36,786 nt of DNA. It comes from a bacterium (lineage in GTDB: Bacteria > Thermosulfidibacterota > Thermosulfidibacteria > Thermosulfidibacterales > B14-G1). The notes below the pieces were generated by a model. It worked only from the letters and a program-made list of their open reading frames with translations. It did no database searches and was not told the DNA's origin. Where the stretch lies: NCBI GenBank assembly GCA_027020915.1, contig JALUVF010000045.1:16001-52786 (forward strand), given 5' to 3'. Both the position numbers and the translations under genes were made by a program. Positions 23,741-32,403 of this stretch are shown here, in pieces (within the stretch, counting starts at the first letter, position 1; every line of letters begins with the position of its first letter).

Positions 23741-25816
23741 ATGACCAGGACGTTGCTCTTTGAGATCGGCACAGAGGAGATCCCCGCAGGGTTCATGGAG
23801 CCTGCCCTCTCCTTCATGGAAAGATACATGACCAAGGCCCTGGAGAGCCACCGCATCGACCACGGGGAAGTGATCACCATGGGCACTCCCCGCCGCCTGG
23901 TCCTGGTGGTGAAGGGGGTGGCTGAGACCCAGCGAGACAAAGTGGAAGAGGTCATGGGTCCACCGGCCAAGGTGGCCTTCGACAACAAAGGGAAACCCAC
24001 CAAGGCAGCCGTGGGCTTCGCCAAGGGACAGGGCGTGGCAGTGGAAGACCTCAAGGTGAAAGAGACCCCCAAGGGGGCCTACGTCTATGTCCTGAAGGAG
24101 GAGAAGGGGGGAAGGACCCTGGAGCTTCTCCCCAGCCTCCTGGAGCAGCTGGTGAGGACCATACCCTTCAAGAAGTCCATGAGGTGGGGAGACAAGGAGC
24201 TGCGCTTCGCCCGCCCCATCCACTGGTTCCTGGCCCTTTTCGGGGAGGACGTGGTGGAGTTTGAGATAGAGGGCATCAGGAGCGGCAGGACCACCTACGG
24301 CCACAGGTTCCTGGCCCCGGACCCCATAGAGCTGGCCCACCCCGACGACTACCTCCCCTCCATGGAGAAGGCCAAGGTGGTGGTGGACCACGGGGTCCGC
24401 CGGGAGATCATCTGGGACCAGGTCCGGAGAGAGGCTGCCAAGGTGGGTGGAGTACCCCAGGAGGATGAGGAACTCCTGGACGAGGTGAACTTCCTGGTGG
24501 AGTTCCCCGTGGCCACCTGCGGTACCTTCGACCAGGAGTTCCTGGAACTGCCCCCAGAGGTCCTCATCACTCCCATGAAGGAGCACCAGAAGTACTTCCC
24601 CGTCTTCGACAAAGAGGGCAGGCTCATGAACCACTTCGTGGTGGTGAACAACATGCTCACGGAGAACATGGACCTCATCACCCAGGGCAACGAAAGAGTC
24701 CTGAGGGCCCGACTGGCCGATGCCCGGTTCTTCTTCCAGGAGGACAAGGAGACCCCTCTCATGGAGATGTTCGAGAAGCTCAAGGACGTGGTCTTCCAGG
24801 AGAAGCTGGGCACCTCCTACGACAAGGTGATGCGATTCCGCCAGCTGGCCCTCTTCATGGCCGAGAAAGTGGCCCCGGAAAAGCTCGACCTGGTGGACCG
24901 CACGGCCCTCCTCTGCAAGGCCGACCTGGAGAGCCAGATGGTCTACGAGTTCCCCGAGCTCCAGGGGGTCATGGGCCGGGAGTACGCCAGGCTCCAGGGA
25001 GAACCCCAGGAGGTCTACCTGGGCATCTACGAGCACTACCTGCCCAGGTTCGCCGGGGACGACCTGCCCACCACAGTGACGGGGGCCCTGGTGGGCATCG
25101 CCGACAGGATAGATACCATCGTGGGCTGCTTCGGCATAGGGCTCATCCCCACGGGCTCCGAGGACCCCTACGGCATCCGCAGGGACACCCTGGGGGTGAT
25201 CCACGTCATCCTCTCCCAGGGATTCCGCCTCTCCCTATGGGAGCTCATCGACAGGGCCCTGGAACTCCTGGGCAACAGGGTGGAGAGGGAGCCCCGGGAG
25301 GTGAAGGAGGAAGTCCTGAACTTTCTGCGCCAGAGGCTCTACCACCTGTGGGTCTCGGAGGGCTTCCGCCATGACCTGGTGGATGCCGTCCTCTCTGCAG
25401 GCTTCGACGACCTGGTGGCTGCCAGGAAACGCCTGGAAGCTCTCCAGGCCTTCAGCCGGGACCCCAACTTCGAGGCCCTCATGACCACCTTCAAGAGGGT
25501 GGTGAACATCCTGCCTCCCGGCTTCACCGGAGGGGAGGTGAACCCCCACCTCTTCCAAAAGGAAGAAGAGAAGAACCTCTATGAAGCCCTCATCCAGCTG
25601 GAAGGAAAAGTGAAGGAACTGGTAGCCCAAGAAAACTACCTGGAGGCCCTCAAGACCATCGCCACCCTCAAGGAGAGGGTGGACGCCTTCTTCGACGGCG
25701 TCCTGGTCATGGACAAGGAAGAAAGGATAAAGACCAACCGCCTCTCCCTACTCTCCAGGATTGCCCATCTGTTCACGGGTCTGGCCGACCTGTCCAAGGT
25801 GGTCCTGAGTAAGTGA
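23741..25816 (+). CDS. glyS: Glycyl-tRNA synthetase beta subunit
   Basis: 691 residues, normal for GlyS of the alpha2beta2 enzyme. LLFEIGTEEIPAGF opens the protein; FKKSMRWGD, FARPIHWFLALF and GSEDPYGIRRDTLG are family signatures; the C-terminal DALR-like region recognises the anticodon. The ATG at 23741 follows AGGAGGAAGG; the upstream frame to 23696 overlaps the previous stop and lacks a site. The alpha gene glyQ is not adjacent, unlike the usual glyQS order. It begins 41 bases after the alpha-subunit gene, so both may be co-transcribed. Confidence 0.96.
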   Translation: MTRTLLFEIGTEEIPAGFMEPALSFMERYMTKALESHRIDHGEVITMGTPRRLVLVVKGVAETQRDKVEEVMGPPAKVAFDNKGKPTKAAVGFAKGQGVAVEDLKVKETPKGAYVYVLKEEKGGRTLELLPSLLEQLVRTIPFKKSMRWGDKELRFARPIHWFLALFGEDVVEFEIEGIRSGRTTYGHRFLAPDPIELAHPDDYLPSMEKAKVVVDHGVRREIIWDQVRREAAKVGGVPQEDEELLDEVNFLVEFPVATCGTFDQEFLELPPEVLITPMKEHQKYFPVFDKEGRLMNHFVVVNNMLTENMDLITQGNERVLRARLADARFFFQEDKETPLMEMFEKLKDVVFQEKLGTSYDKVMRFRQLALFMAEKVAPEKLDLVDRTALLCKADLESQMVYEFPELQGVMGREYARLQGEPQEVYLGIYEHYLPRFAGDDLPTTVTGALVGIADRIDTIVGCFGIGLIPTGSEDPYGIRRDTLGVIHVILSQGFRLSLWELIDRALELLGNRVEREPREVKEEVLNFLRQRLYHLWVSEGFRHDLVDAVLSAGFDDLVAARKRLEALQAFSRDPNFEALMTTFKRVVNILPPGFTGGEVNPHLFQKEEEKNLYEALIQLEGKVKELVAQENYLEALKTIATLKERVDAFFDGVLVMDKEERIKTNRLSLLSRIAHLFTGLADLSKVVLSK

Positions 25817-25895
25817 GAGGCCTCGGCAGGATTCACCCCATGGGGAAGGGTTCTCGCCCTTCCCCCCTCCTCCCTCCTCCAGGGAGACCGAGGAC

Positions 25896-27092
25896 ATGAG
25901 GACCATAGAAGACCTCATCGAAGACTTCATCAAGAAAGAGTCCTCGGCAGGTATCATCCTCATCTTTGTCACGGCCCTGGCCCTCATACTGAAGAACTCC
26001 CCCCTATCCCAGTGGTACAACGCCCTTCTCCATACCCCCGTAGAGATCCGTTTCGGGGCCCTCCAGATAGCCAAACCCCTGCTGCTGTGGATAAACGACG
26101 GCCTCATGGCTGTCTTCTTCTTCCTCATAGGCCTGGAGATCAAAAGGGAGGTCCTGGAGGGTCACCTCTCCTCCTGGGCCAAAGCTGCTCTCCCCCTCTT
26201 CGCCGCCCTGGGGGGCATGGCCGTCCCCGCCCTCATCTACATCCTCTTCAACAGGGGAGACTCCTTCGCCTTGGTGGGATGGGCCATTCCCACAGCCACC
26301 GACATCGCCTTTGCCCTGGGGATCCTCTCCCTCCTGGGGAGCCGGGTCTCCGTCTCCCTCAAGATCTTCCTCATGGCCCTGGCCATCATCGACGATCTGG
26401 GTGCCATAGTCATCATTGCTCTCTTCTACACGGCCAAGCTCTCCCTCGCCTCCATGGCCGTGGCAGGGATCGCCCTGGTAAGCCTCATAACCATGAATCG
26501 CCTGGGGGTGAGCCGAAAGGCAGCCTACATCATTCTGGGGGTGGTGCTGTGGGTGAGCGTACTCAAATCGGGGGTGCATGCCACCCTGGCAGGGGTGGCC
26601 CTGGCCTTCACCATTCCCTCCACCTCCCGGGATCGAAAAGGGAGAGAATGCCACCTGGCCAAGGAGCTGGAAGCGGACCTCCACTACTGGGTGGCCTTCT
26701 TCATTCTCCCCCTCTTCGCCTTTGCCAATGCAGGAGTGGATCTGAGGGGCATCTCCCTGAAAGAGATGACGGGACCCGTACCCATGGGCATCATGGTGGG
26801 CCTCTTCATAGGAAAGCAGTTGGGGGTCTTCTCCTTCAGCTGGCTGGCCGTAAAACTGAAACTGGCCTCCCTGCCCTCGGGAAGCAACTGGGTCCAGTTC
26901 TATGGGGTGTGTGTCCTCGCGGGCATCGGCTTCACCATGAGCCTCTTCATAGACTCCCTGGCCTTCACCAACGACCAGGTCTATCAATACGCCGACAAGC
27001 TGGCCATCCTCATAGGCTCCCTCCTCTCTGGCGCCTTGGGCTACGCCATCCTCGCCCTGGTCAAAGGCCACAGGACATCCGCGGAAACCTGA
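25896..27092 (+). CDS. nhaA: Na+/H+ antiporter NhaA
   Basis: 398 residues, about twelve membrane segments. The key residues are present: ATDIAFALG with the Asp133 equivalent, AIIDDLGAIVIIALFY with the paired Asp (163/164 in E. coli), and GLFIGKQLGVF with the Lys300 equivalent. It exports Na+ in exchange for H+ at the inner membrane for pH and salt homeostasis. The ATG at 25896 follows GGAG. It sits between glyS and ppdK without a clear promoter of its own. Confidence 0.96.
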   Translation: MRTIEDLIEDFIKKESSAGIILIFVTALALILKNSPLSQWYNALLHTPVEIRFGALQIAKPLLLWINDGLMAVFFFLIGLEIKREVLEGHLSSWAKAALPLFAALGGMAVPALIYILFNRGDSFALVGWAIPTATDIAFALGILSLLGSRVSVSLKIFLMALAIIDDLGAIVIIALFYTAKLSLASMAVAGIALVSLITMNRLGVSRKAAYIILGVVLWVSVLKSGVHATLAGVALAFTIPSTSRDRKGRECHLAKELEADLHYWVAFFILPLFAFANAGVDLRGISLKEMTGPVPMGIMVGLFIGKQLGVFSFSWLAVKLKLASLPSGSNWVQFYGVCVLAGIGFTMSLFIDSLAFTNDQVYQYADKLAILIGSLLSGALGYAILALVKGHRTSAET

Positions 27093-27171
27093 CGGGCCCT
27101 GCCTGGAAGCTGGACGGCAAAAGACTATTATTAACCTTGTGCAGTCAACCCCCTTCCTCAGGAGGTGAACC

Positions 27172-29823
27172 ATGACGGCAGAGAAATGGGTATTCTTTTT
27201 CGGCAAAGGCCGAGCGGAAGGGGATGCCTCCATGAGGGACATCCTGGGAGGCAAAGGGGCGAATCTTCACGAGATGACCCGTCTGGGGATCCCCGTACCT
27301 CCAGGGTTCACCATATCCTCTCAGGCCTGCGTCTATTACCTGGAAAAGGGAGAGTGGCCCCCGGGCCTGGAAGACCAGGTGAAGGAGCACATGGCCAGGC
27401 TGGAGAAGGTCATGGGCCGGGGATTTGGAGAGAAAGGCCACCCACTTCTGGTCTCGGTCAGATCGGGGGCCCGGGTCTCCATGCCGGGCATGATGGACAC
27501 CATTCTCAACCTGGGCCTCAACGATGAAACGGTGGAAGGCCTGGCCCAGGTGACGGACAACCCCCGCTTCGCCTACGATTCCTACAGGCGACTCCTGCAG
27601 ATGTTTGGCGAGGTGGTGAGGAACATCCCCCACCAGAAGTTCGAGCAACAGCTGGAGGAGGTGAAGAAGGGCCGGGGAGTCACCCAGGACGTGGAGCTCA
27701 CCGCTCAGGACCTCCTGGAAGTGATCCGGCGCTACAAAGAGATCTTCCGGAGGGAGGGTACATTCTTCCCCCAGGATCCCTGGGAACAGCTCAAAGAGGC
27801 CGTCGAGGCCGTCTTCCAGTCCTGGAACAACGAGAGGGCCCGGACCTACAGGCGCATCCATGACATCCCCGACCAGTGGGGAACGGCGGTGAACATCCAG
27901 GCCATGGTCTTTGGCAACCTGGGAGAGGATTCGGGCACAGGGGTCTGCTTCACAAGGAATCCAGCAACGGGGGAGAAAGGTCTCTTCGGCGAGTTCCTAC
28001 CCAACGCCCAGGGGGAAGACGTGGTGGCGGGTATAAGGACCCCTTTGCCCATCTCCAGACTCAACGAGTGGATGCCCCCGGTGTACCGGGAGCTGGTGGA
28101 CCTGGCCCAGCTCCTGGAGCGCCACTACCGGGACATGCAGGACATGGAATTCACCATTGAGAGGGGCAAGCTCTACATCCTTCAGACCCGTTCGGGCAAA
28201 CGCACGGTGAGAGCCGCCATACGCATCGCCGTGGAGATGGTGGAGGAAGGCATCATAGACAGGGCAACGGCCCTCCTGAGAGTGGACCCGGAACAGCTCC
28301 GCCAGATCCTCCACCCCGACATTGACCCCAACGCCGTCTACTGCGTCATCGCCCGGGGGCTCCCCGCCTCCCCGGGAGCCGCATGGGGCAAGGTGGTCTT
28401 CTCCGCCAAAGAGGCAGAAGAGTGGGCCGCCCGGGGAGAGAAGGTGATCCTGGTGAGGCAGGAGACCTCCCCCGAAGACATCGGAGGCATGGACGCTGCC
28501 CAGGGGATCCTCACGGCCCGGGGGGGCATCACCTCCCATGCCGCCGTGGTGGCCAGGGGCATGGGCAAGTGCTGCGTGGTAGGATGTGACGCCCTCATCA
28601 TCAACGAGGAGGAGGGCTACTTCCTGGCCGAGGGAGTGAAAATAAAGAGGGGAGAAGTCATCACCCTCAACGGCTCCACGGGGGAGGTGATCCAGGGAAA
28701 GGTGCCCCTGGTGGAAGCCGAACCTGGTCCCTTCTTCACCAGGCTCATGAAATGGGCCGACTCGGTTCGGACCCTCAAGGTGAGGGCCAATGTAGACACC
28801 CCCGAAAACGCCGCCCTGGCCAGGAAACTCGGGGCTGAGGGCATCGGGCTGTGCCGCACGGAGCACATGTTCTTCGAGAAGGACCGCATCAACGTGGTGA
28901 GGGAGATGATCCTGGCCGAGACCACCCAGGAGAGAAAGAAAGCCCTGACCCGTCTCCTGCCCATGCAGAAGGAGGACTTCAAGGGCATCTTCCAGGCCAT
29001 GGAGGGCCTCCCCGTCACCATAAGACTCCTGGATCCACCCCTCCATGAATTCCTGCCCAAAACCCCCCAGGAGATGGAGGCCTTCTCCAGGGAGAGGGGT
29101 ATACCCCTGGAGAGGGTCCGGGAGAAGGTGGCCCGCCTCCAAGAGTTCAACCCCATGCTGGGCCTTAGAGGATGCCGCCTGGGCATTCTCTTCCCCGAGA
29201 TCTACCAGATGCAGGTGAGGGCCATCTTCGAGGCCGCCTGCGAGCTGGTGAAAGAGGGGGTGGATGTGCGCCCCGAGGTCATGGTGCCCCTGGTGGCTCA
29301 CGTGAAAGAGATGCGCATCCTCAGGGACCTCATCGAGAAAGAGGCCCTGACCGTCATGAAGGAGCAAGGCGTGAAGGTGGGCTACCTCATCGGCACCATG
29401 ATAGAGCTGCCCAGAGCAGCCCTCACCGCCGACGAGATCGCCAGAGAGGCGGAGTTCTTCTCCTTCGGCACCAACGACCTCACCCAGACCACCCTGGGCA
29501 TCTCCAGGGACGATGCCGCCAAGTTCCTGCCCCGGTACGTGGAGCTGGGCATCTATCCCAGGGATCCCTTCACATGCCTGGAGGAAGAAGGGGTGGGCCA
29601 GCTCATCGAGACGGGGGTGGTGAAGGGCAGAAACAGCCGCCACAACATCAAACTGGGCATATGCGGGGAGCACGGTGGGGATCCGTTGTCCATCAGGTTC
29701 TGCCATAGGATGGGCCTGGACTACGTGAGCTGCTCCCCCTTCCGCATCCCCACGGCCCGACTGGCCGCCGCCCAGGCCCGGGTGAGGGAAGACCTCATGA
29801 AATGGGAGGAAGAAGCGGCCTAG
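27172..29823 (+). CDS. ppdK: Pyruvate phosphate dikinase
   Basis: 883 residues, full length. The N-terminal ATP-grasp region has GGKGANLHEMTRLG; the swivelling phosphohistidine domain has RGGITSHAAVVARGMGK near residue 456; the C-terminal PEP/pyruvate TIM barrel has MVPLV near residue 700 and CGEHGGD with the catalytic Cys near residue 830. It interconverts ATP, Pi and pyruvate with AMP, PPi and PEP, working in gluconeogenesis or PPi-linked glycolysis in anaerobes. The ATG at 27172 follows CAGGAGGTGA. A TATTAT at 27126-27131 may be the -10 of its own promoter. Confidence 0.97.
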   Translation: MTAEKWVFFFGKGRAEGDASMRDILGGKGANLHEMTRLGIPVPPGFTISSQACVYYLEKGEWPPGLEDQVKEHMARLEKVMGRGFGEKGHPLLVSVRSGARVSMPGMMDTILNLGLNDETVEGLAQVTDNPRFAYDSYRRLLQMFGEVVRNIPHQKFEQQLEEVKKGRGVTQDVELTAQDLLEVIRRYKEIFRREGTFFPQDPWEQLKEAVEAVFQSWNNERARTYRRIHDIPDQWGTAVNIQAMVFGNLGEDSGTGVCFTRNPATGEKGLFGEFLPNAQGEDVVAGIRTPLPISRLNEWMPPVYRELVDLAQLLERHYRDMQDMEFTIERGKLYILQTRSGKRTVRAAIRIAVEMVEEGIIDRATALLRVDPEQLRQILHPDIDPNAVYCVIARGLPASPGAAWGKVVFSAKEAEEWAARGEKVILVRQETSPEDIGGMDAAQGILTARGGITSHAAVVARGMGKCCVVGCDALIINEEEGYFLAEGVKIKRGEVITLNGSTGEVIQGKVPLVEAEPGPFFTRLMKWADSVRTLKVRANVDTPENAALARKLGAEGIGLCRTEHMFFEKDRINVVREMILAETTQERKKALTRLLPMQKEDFKGIFQAMEGLPVTIRLLDPPLHEFLPKTPQEMEAFSRERGIPLERVREKVARLQEFNPMLGLRGCRLGILFPEIYQMQVRAIFEAACELVKEGVDVRPEVMVPLVAHVKEMRILRDLIEKEALTVMKEQGVKVGYLIGTMIELPRAALTADEIAREAEFFSFGTNDLTQTTLGISRDDAAKFLPRYVELGIYPRDPFTCLEEEGVGQLIETGVVKGRNSRHNIKLGICGEHGGDPLSIRFCHRMGLDYVSCSPFRIPTARLAAAQARVREDLMKWEEEAA

Positions 29824-29834
29824 AGGGGTGAATA

Positions 29835-29866
29835 GAAAGGGGGGTGTTTTCAGGCACCCCCCTTTC
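29835..29866. terminator. Bidirectional terminator between ppdK and the lipoprotein gene
   Basis: A perfect 12-bp stem (GAAAGGGGGGTG and its complement) around an 8-base loop. Both outer edges carry short T runs in the direction of reading, so it can serve the convergent ppdK (+) and lipoprotein (-) transcripts. Confidence 0.8.
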
Positions 29867-29883
29867 CTGGCTTTCCGGTAGAC

Positions 29884-30249
29884 CTACTTGGTGGGAGGCT
29901 TGGGAAACTCGTTGGCCTTCTGCTCCCCTGCCTTCACAGCCTCTCCTGCCTTCTCCTTCAAGCTGGCAGCGGCCTTGCCAGCCTCTTCCTGGACCTGGGC
30001 CTTGGCAGCCTCCGTTGCGGACTTCACTGCCCCCTCACCAGCCTGCTTGGCCTCCTCGGCAGCAGGAGCAGCCTTCTGAGCCGCCTCGGTAGCCTTTTTA
30101 GCAGCCTCGGGGGCCTGGGCCTTGGGAGCCTCTTTGGTCACCGTGGCCTTGGCCTTGCCAGCGGGGGCCTTCTCTTTCTTTTTGCCACAGCCGGCCAAGG
30201 CCACCACGAAGACCAGCGCCAGGGTCACTAAAAGTACTTTACGTTCCAT
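29884..30249 (-). CDS. Small Ala/Lys/Glu-rich lipoprotein
   Basis: 121 residues starting at ATG 30249, with GGGGAGGTGAGAGG upstream. Residues 1-20 are a signal peptide ending in the lipobox ALAGC, so Cys is lipid-modified. The rest is nearly all Ala, Lys, Glu, Gln and Pro, in imperfect repeats such as AAKKATEAAQKAAPAAEEAKQ, predicted to be a charged amphipathic helix, ending in FPKPPTK. This resembles periplasmic coiled-coil lipoproteins. It may tie the outer membrane to peptidoglycan or be a stress protein; no family was recognised. It has its own strong promoter (30281-30309) and is transcribed separately from hslO. Confidence 0.8.
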   Translation of the reverse strand: MERKVLLVTLALVFVVALAGCGKKKEKAPAGKAKATVTKEAPKAQAPEAAKKATEAAQKAAPAAEEAKQAGEGAVKSATEAAKAQVQEEAGKAAASLKEKAGEAVKAGEQKANEFPKPPTK

Positions 30250-30280
30250 AATCCTCTCACCTCCCCTTTTTCTGGAAAAA

Positions 30281-30309
30281 ATTATCCTCCCATGGCCCCC
30301 CAAGGTCAA
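30281..30309 (-). promoter_or_regulatory. Strong sigma-70 promoter of the lipoprotein gene
   Basis: TTGACC (30309-30304) and GATAAT (30286-30281) on the minus strand are separated by exactly 17 bases, each matching five of six positions. The start would fall about 25 bases before the ATG at 30249. It is the best promoter match in the window. Confidence 0.75.
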
Positions 30310-30313
30310 GGGC

Positions 30314-31222
30314 TCATTTCCCACAGCCTCCAGGCCTGTCCTCCAGCTCTTTCAGCAGGGTGAGGATCTCCTCCCTGGAGAATCCATACACCTTTCCGCA
30401 AAACCGGCACTCCACCCGGGTGCCTCCCTGCTCCAGGAGCCTCTTCAGGTCCTCCCTCCCCAGGGCAATGAGGGTCCCCCGGGCCCTCTCCCGGGAGCAA
30501 CGGCAACGCCATTCCACGGCTCTCTCCACCCAGGCATAACTCCCCCAGGGAGCCAGGGCCTCTTCCAGGACACCCCTGGGGCCCTTCTCGGCCATGAGCC
30601 CGCTGATGGAGCCCAGGGAGCCGAAATACTCCTCCAGGCGGGCCAGGTCCCTATCGGGCACCTCCCCCACGGTGTGGACCAGAAGCCCCCCGGCCGACTC
30701 CACCCTTCCCTCAGAATCCACCTTCACCCCCAGGGCCACAGCCGAGGGCAGCTGCTCCGACCTGGCCAGATAATGGGCCAGATCCAGGGCCAGCTCTCCC
30801 GACACCAGGGGAATGGAAGAATGGTAGGGCTCCCCTATACCCAGATCCTTCACCACATGGAGAGTCCCCCCTCCCACGGCCCCCTTCACGTCCAGCTTAC
30901 CCTCCACGGGTTCCAGATGAACATGGGGATTCACCACGTATCCCCTGACGGCTCCATGGGCATGGGCCTCGGCAAAGATCTCCTGGATGGGCCCTTTGCA
31001 CACCACCTGAAGGGAGACCCTCTGGGGGGTATCATCCTCCAGAAAAGCCGTCATCAACAAAGCCCCCATGAGGAGACGACCAAAGGCCGCCGTGGCCGTG
31101 GGCCAGGTATCCTGGGCCGTCCGGGCTGCCTCCACCACTCCCCTCCCTTCTACGGCCACCCCTCTCAGATTGACCCCACGGGCCAGACACCTCACGAGAA
31201 GCCCTCCAGCCCCGCCCCTCAT
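30314..31222 (-). CDS. hslO: Redox-regulated chaperone Hsp33
   Basis: 302 residues. The N-terminal domain carries the Hsp33 fold (RTAQDTWPTATAAFGRLLMGALLM). The C-terminal redox switch has WRCRCSRER near residue 239 and VECRFCGKVYGF near residue 271, giving the C-x-C and C-x2-C zinc ligands that release zinc on oxidation and activate holdase function. The ATG overlaps the stop of the upstream synthase gene by four bases (ATGA). Its position at the end of an operon, near other oxidative-stress genes, is consistent with an oxygen-sensitive anaerobe. Confidence 0.95.
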   Translation of the reverse strand: MRGGAGGLLVRCLARGVNLRGVAVEGRGVVEAARTAQDTWPTATAAFGRLLMGALLMTAFLEDDTPQRVSLQVVCKGPIQEIFAEAHAHGAVRGYVVNPHVHLEPVEGKLDVKGAVGGGTLHVVKDLGIGEPYHSSIPLVSGELALDLAHYLARSEQLPSAVALGVKVDSEGRVESAGGLLVHTVGEVPDRDLARLEEYFGSLGSISGLMAEKGPRGVLEEALAPWGSYAWVERAVEWRCRCSRERARGTLIALGREDLKRLLEQGGTRVECRFCGKVYGFSREEILTLLKELEDRPGGCGK

Positions 31223-32403
31223 ATCACTCCCACCTCTCTACCCGCCTTTTCAAAGGCCTCCAGGGCCCGGTCCAGGTCTTCTCTGGTATGGGTGGCCATG
31301 ACCGTGGCCCTGAGCCTGCTGGTGCCCGGAGGCACTGTGGGAGGGCGAATACCCGCCACGAAAATCCCGTATTCCAAAAGCTTCATGCTCATCTCCATGG
31401 TCTTGTCCTCGGGCCCGATAATCACCGGGACGATGGCCGTCCCCTGGTTGGTCACGGAGAAGCCCAGACTGTTAAGGCCATCCACCAGATAAAAGACGTT
31501 CTCATGGAGGGTCCGGCGTCTTTCCGGCTCCTCCTGGACCATCCTCACCGCCTCCAGGGCCACGGCCATATCAGCGGGGGGCAGAGCCGTGGTGAAGATG
31601 AAGCTCCTGGCCCGGTTTATGAGGTACTCCCTGAGAACCCCACTGCCCGCCACGTAGGCACCGAATCCCCCCAGGGCCTTGCCCAGGGTCCCCATCTGGA
31701 TGGGAACCCTTTCGGTGAGCCCGAAATGCTCCACCGTTCCCGCCCCCCTCTCCCCCAGGACCCCCGTGCCGTGGGCCTCGTCCACCATGAGGATGGCCCC
31801 GTACCTCTCGGCCAGCTCCACCATATCGGGCAGGGGGGCAATGTCACCATCCATGCTGAACACCCCGTCCACCACCATCATGCGCCGACGGCCCCTCTCC
31901 CTTTTAAGGAGGTCTTCCAGGGCGTCCATGTCCCTGTGGGGGAAGACCACTATCCTGGCCCGGGAGAGGCGACAGCCGTCGATGATGGAGGCGTGGTTCA
32001 GCTCATCGGAGAAGACCACGTCCTCGGGACCCAGCAGGCTGGAGATCACCCCCACATTGGCCATGTAGCCACAGTTGAAGACCAGGGCCGCCGGGGTGCC
32101 TTTGAACCGGGCCAGGGCCTCCTCCAGCTCCTGGTGAAGGGTCATGGTGCCCGAAACCAGCCTGGAGGCCACGGCACTGGTGCCGTACTCATCTATGGCT
32201 TCTTTGGCCGCCCTTCGCAGTCTAGGATGGTCCGCCAGGCCCAGGTAGTTGTTGGAACACATGAGAACCACTTCCCGGCCGTCCACCACCACCCTGGGGG
32301 ACTGGGCCGTTTCTATCACTCTCAGGAACCGGTATCGGCCCCCCTTTTTGATGGCCTCCAGTTCCCGGGAGAGGATGGAGTCAAGATCCCCTCTCAATCC
32401 CAT
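31219..32403 (-). CDS. Alpha-oxoamine synthase (BioF/Kbl family)
   Basis: 394 residues, PLP fold type I. Motifs: CSNNYLGLADHPRLR, YGTSAVASRLVSGTMTLHQELE, ELNHASIIDGCRLS, VVDGVFSMDGDIAPL, MVDEAHGTGVLG (PLP Asp and His), and GTLGKALGGFG with the Schiff-base Lys near residue 240. The family condenses an amino acid with an acyl-CoA, as in 8-amino-7-oxononanoate or 2-amino-3-ketobutyrate synthesis. Sequence alone cannot decide between BioF and Kbl; no biotin or threonine dehydrogenase genes are nearby. ATG at 32403 with GGAGGAG upstream; it overlaps the ligase-like gene by 10 bases, suggesting the ligase supplies or handles its acyl-CoA. Confidence 0.88.
   Translation of the reverse strand: MGLRGDLDSILSRELEAIKKGGRYRFLRVIETAQSPRVVVDGREVVLMCSNNYLGLADHPRLRRAAKEAIDEYGTSAVASRLVSGTMTLHQELEEALARFKGTPAALVFNCGYMANVGVISSLLGPEDVVFSDELNHASIIDGCRLSRARIVVFPHRDMDALEDLLKRERGRRRMMVVDGVFSMDGDIAPLPDMVELAERYGAILMVDEAHGTGVLGERGAGTVEHFGLTERVPIQMGTLGKALGGFGAYVAGSGVLREYLINRARSFIFTTALPPADMAVALEAVRMVQEEPERRRTLHENVFYLVDGLNSLGFSVTNQGTAIVPVIIGPEDKTMEMSMKLLEYGIFVAGIRPPTVPPGTSRLRATVMATHTREDLDRALEAFEKAGREVGVI

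Noticed and set aside
23507-25204. A 565-codon minus-strand ORF opposite glyS
   Set aside because: Antisense readout of a conserved gene; no motif, no ribosome site.
27997-29706. A 569-codon minus-strand ORF opposite ppdK
   Set aside because: Antisense to a well-conserved enzyme; Gly/His/Leu-rich with no motif.
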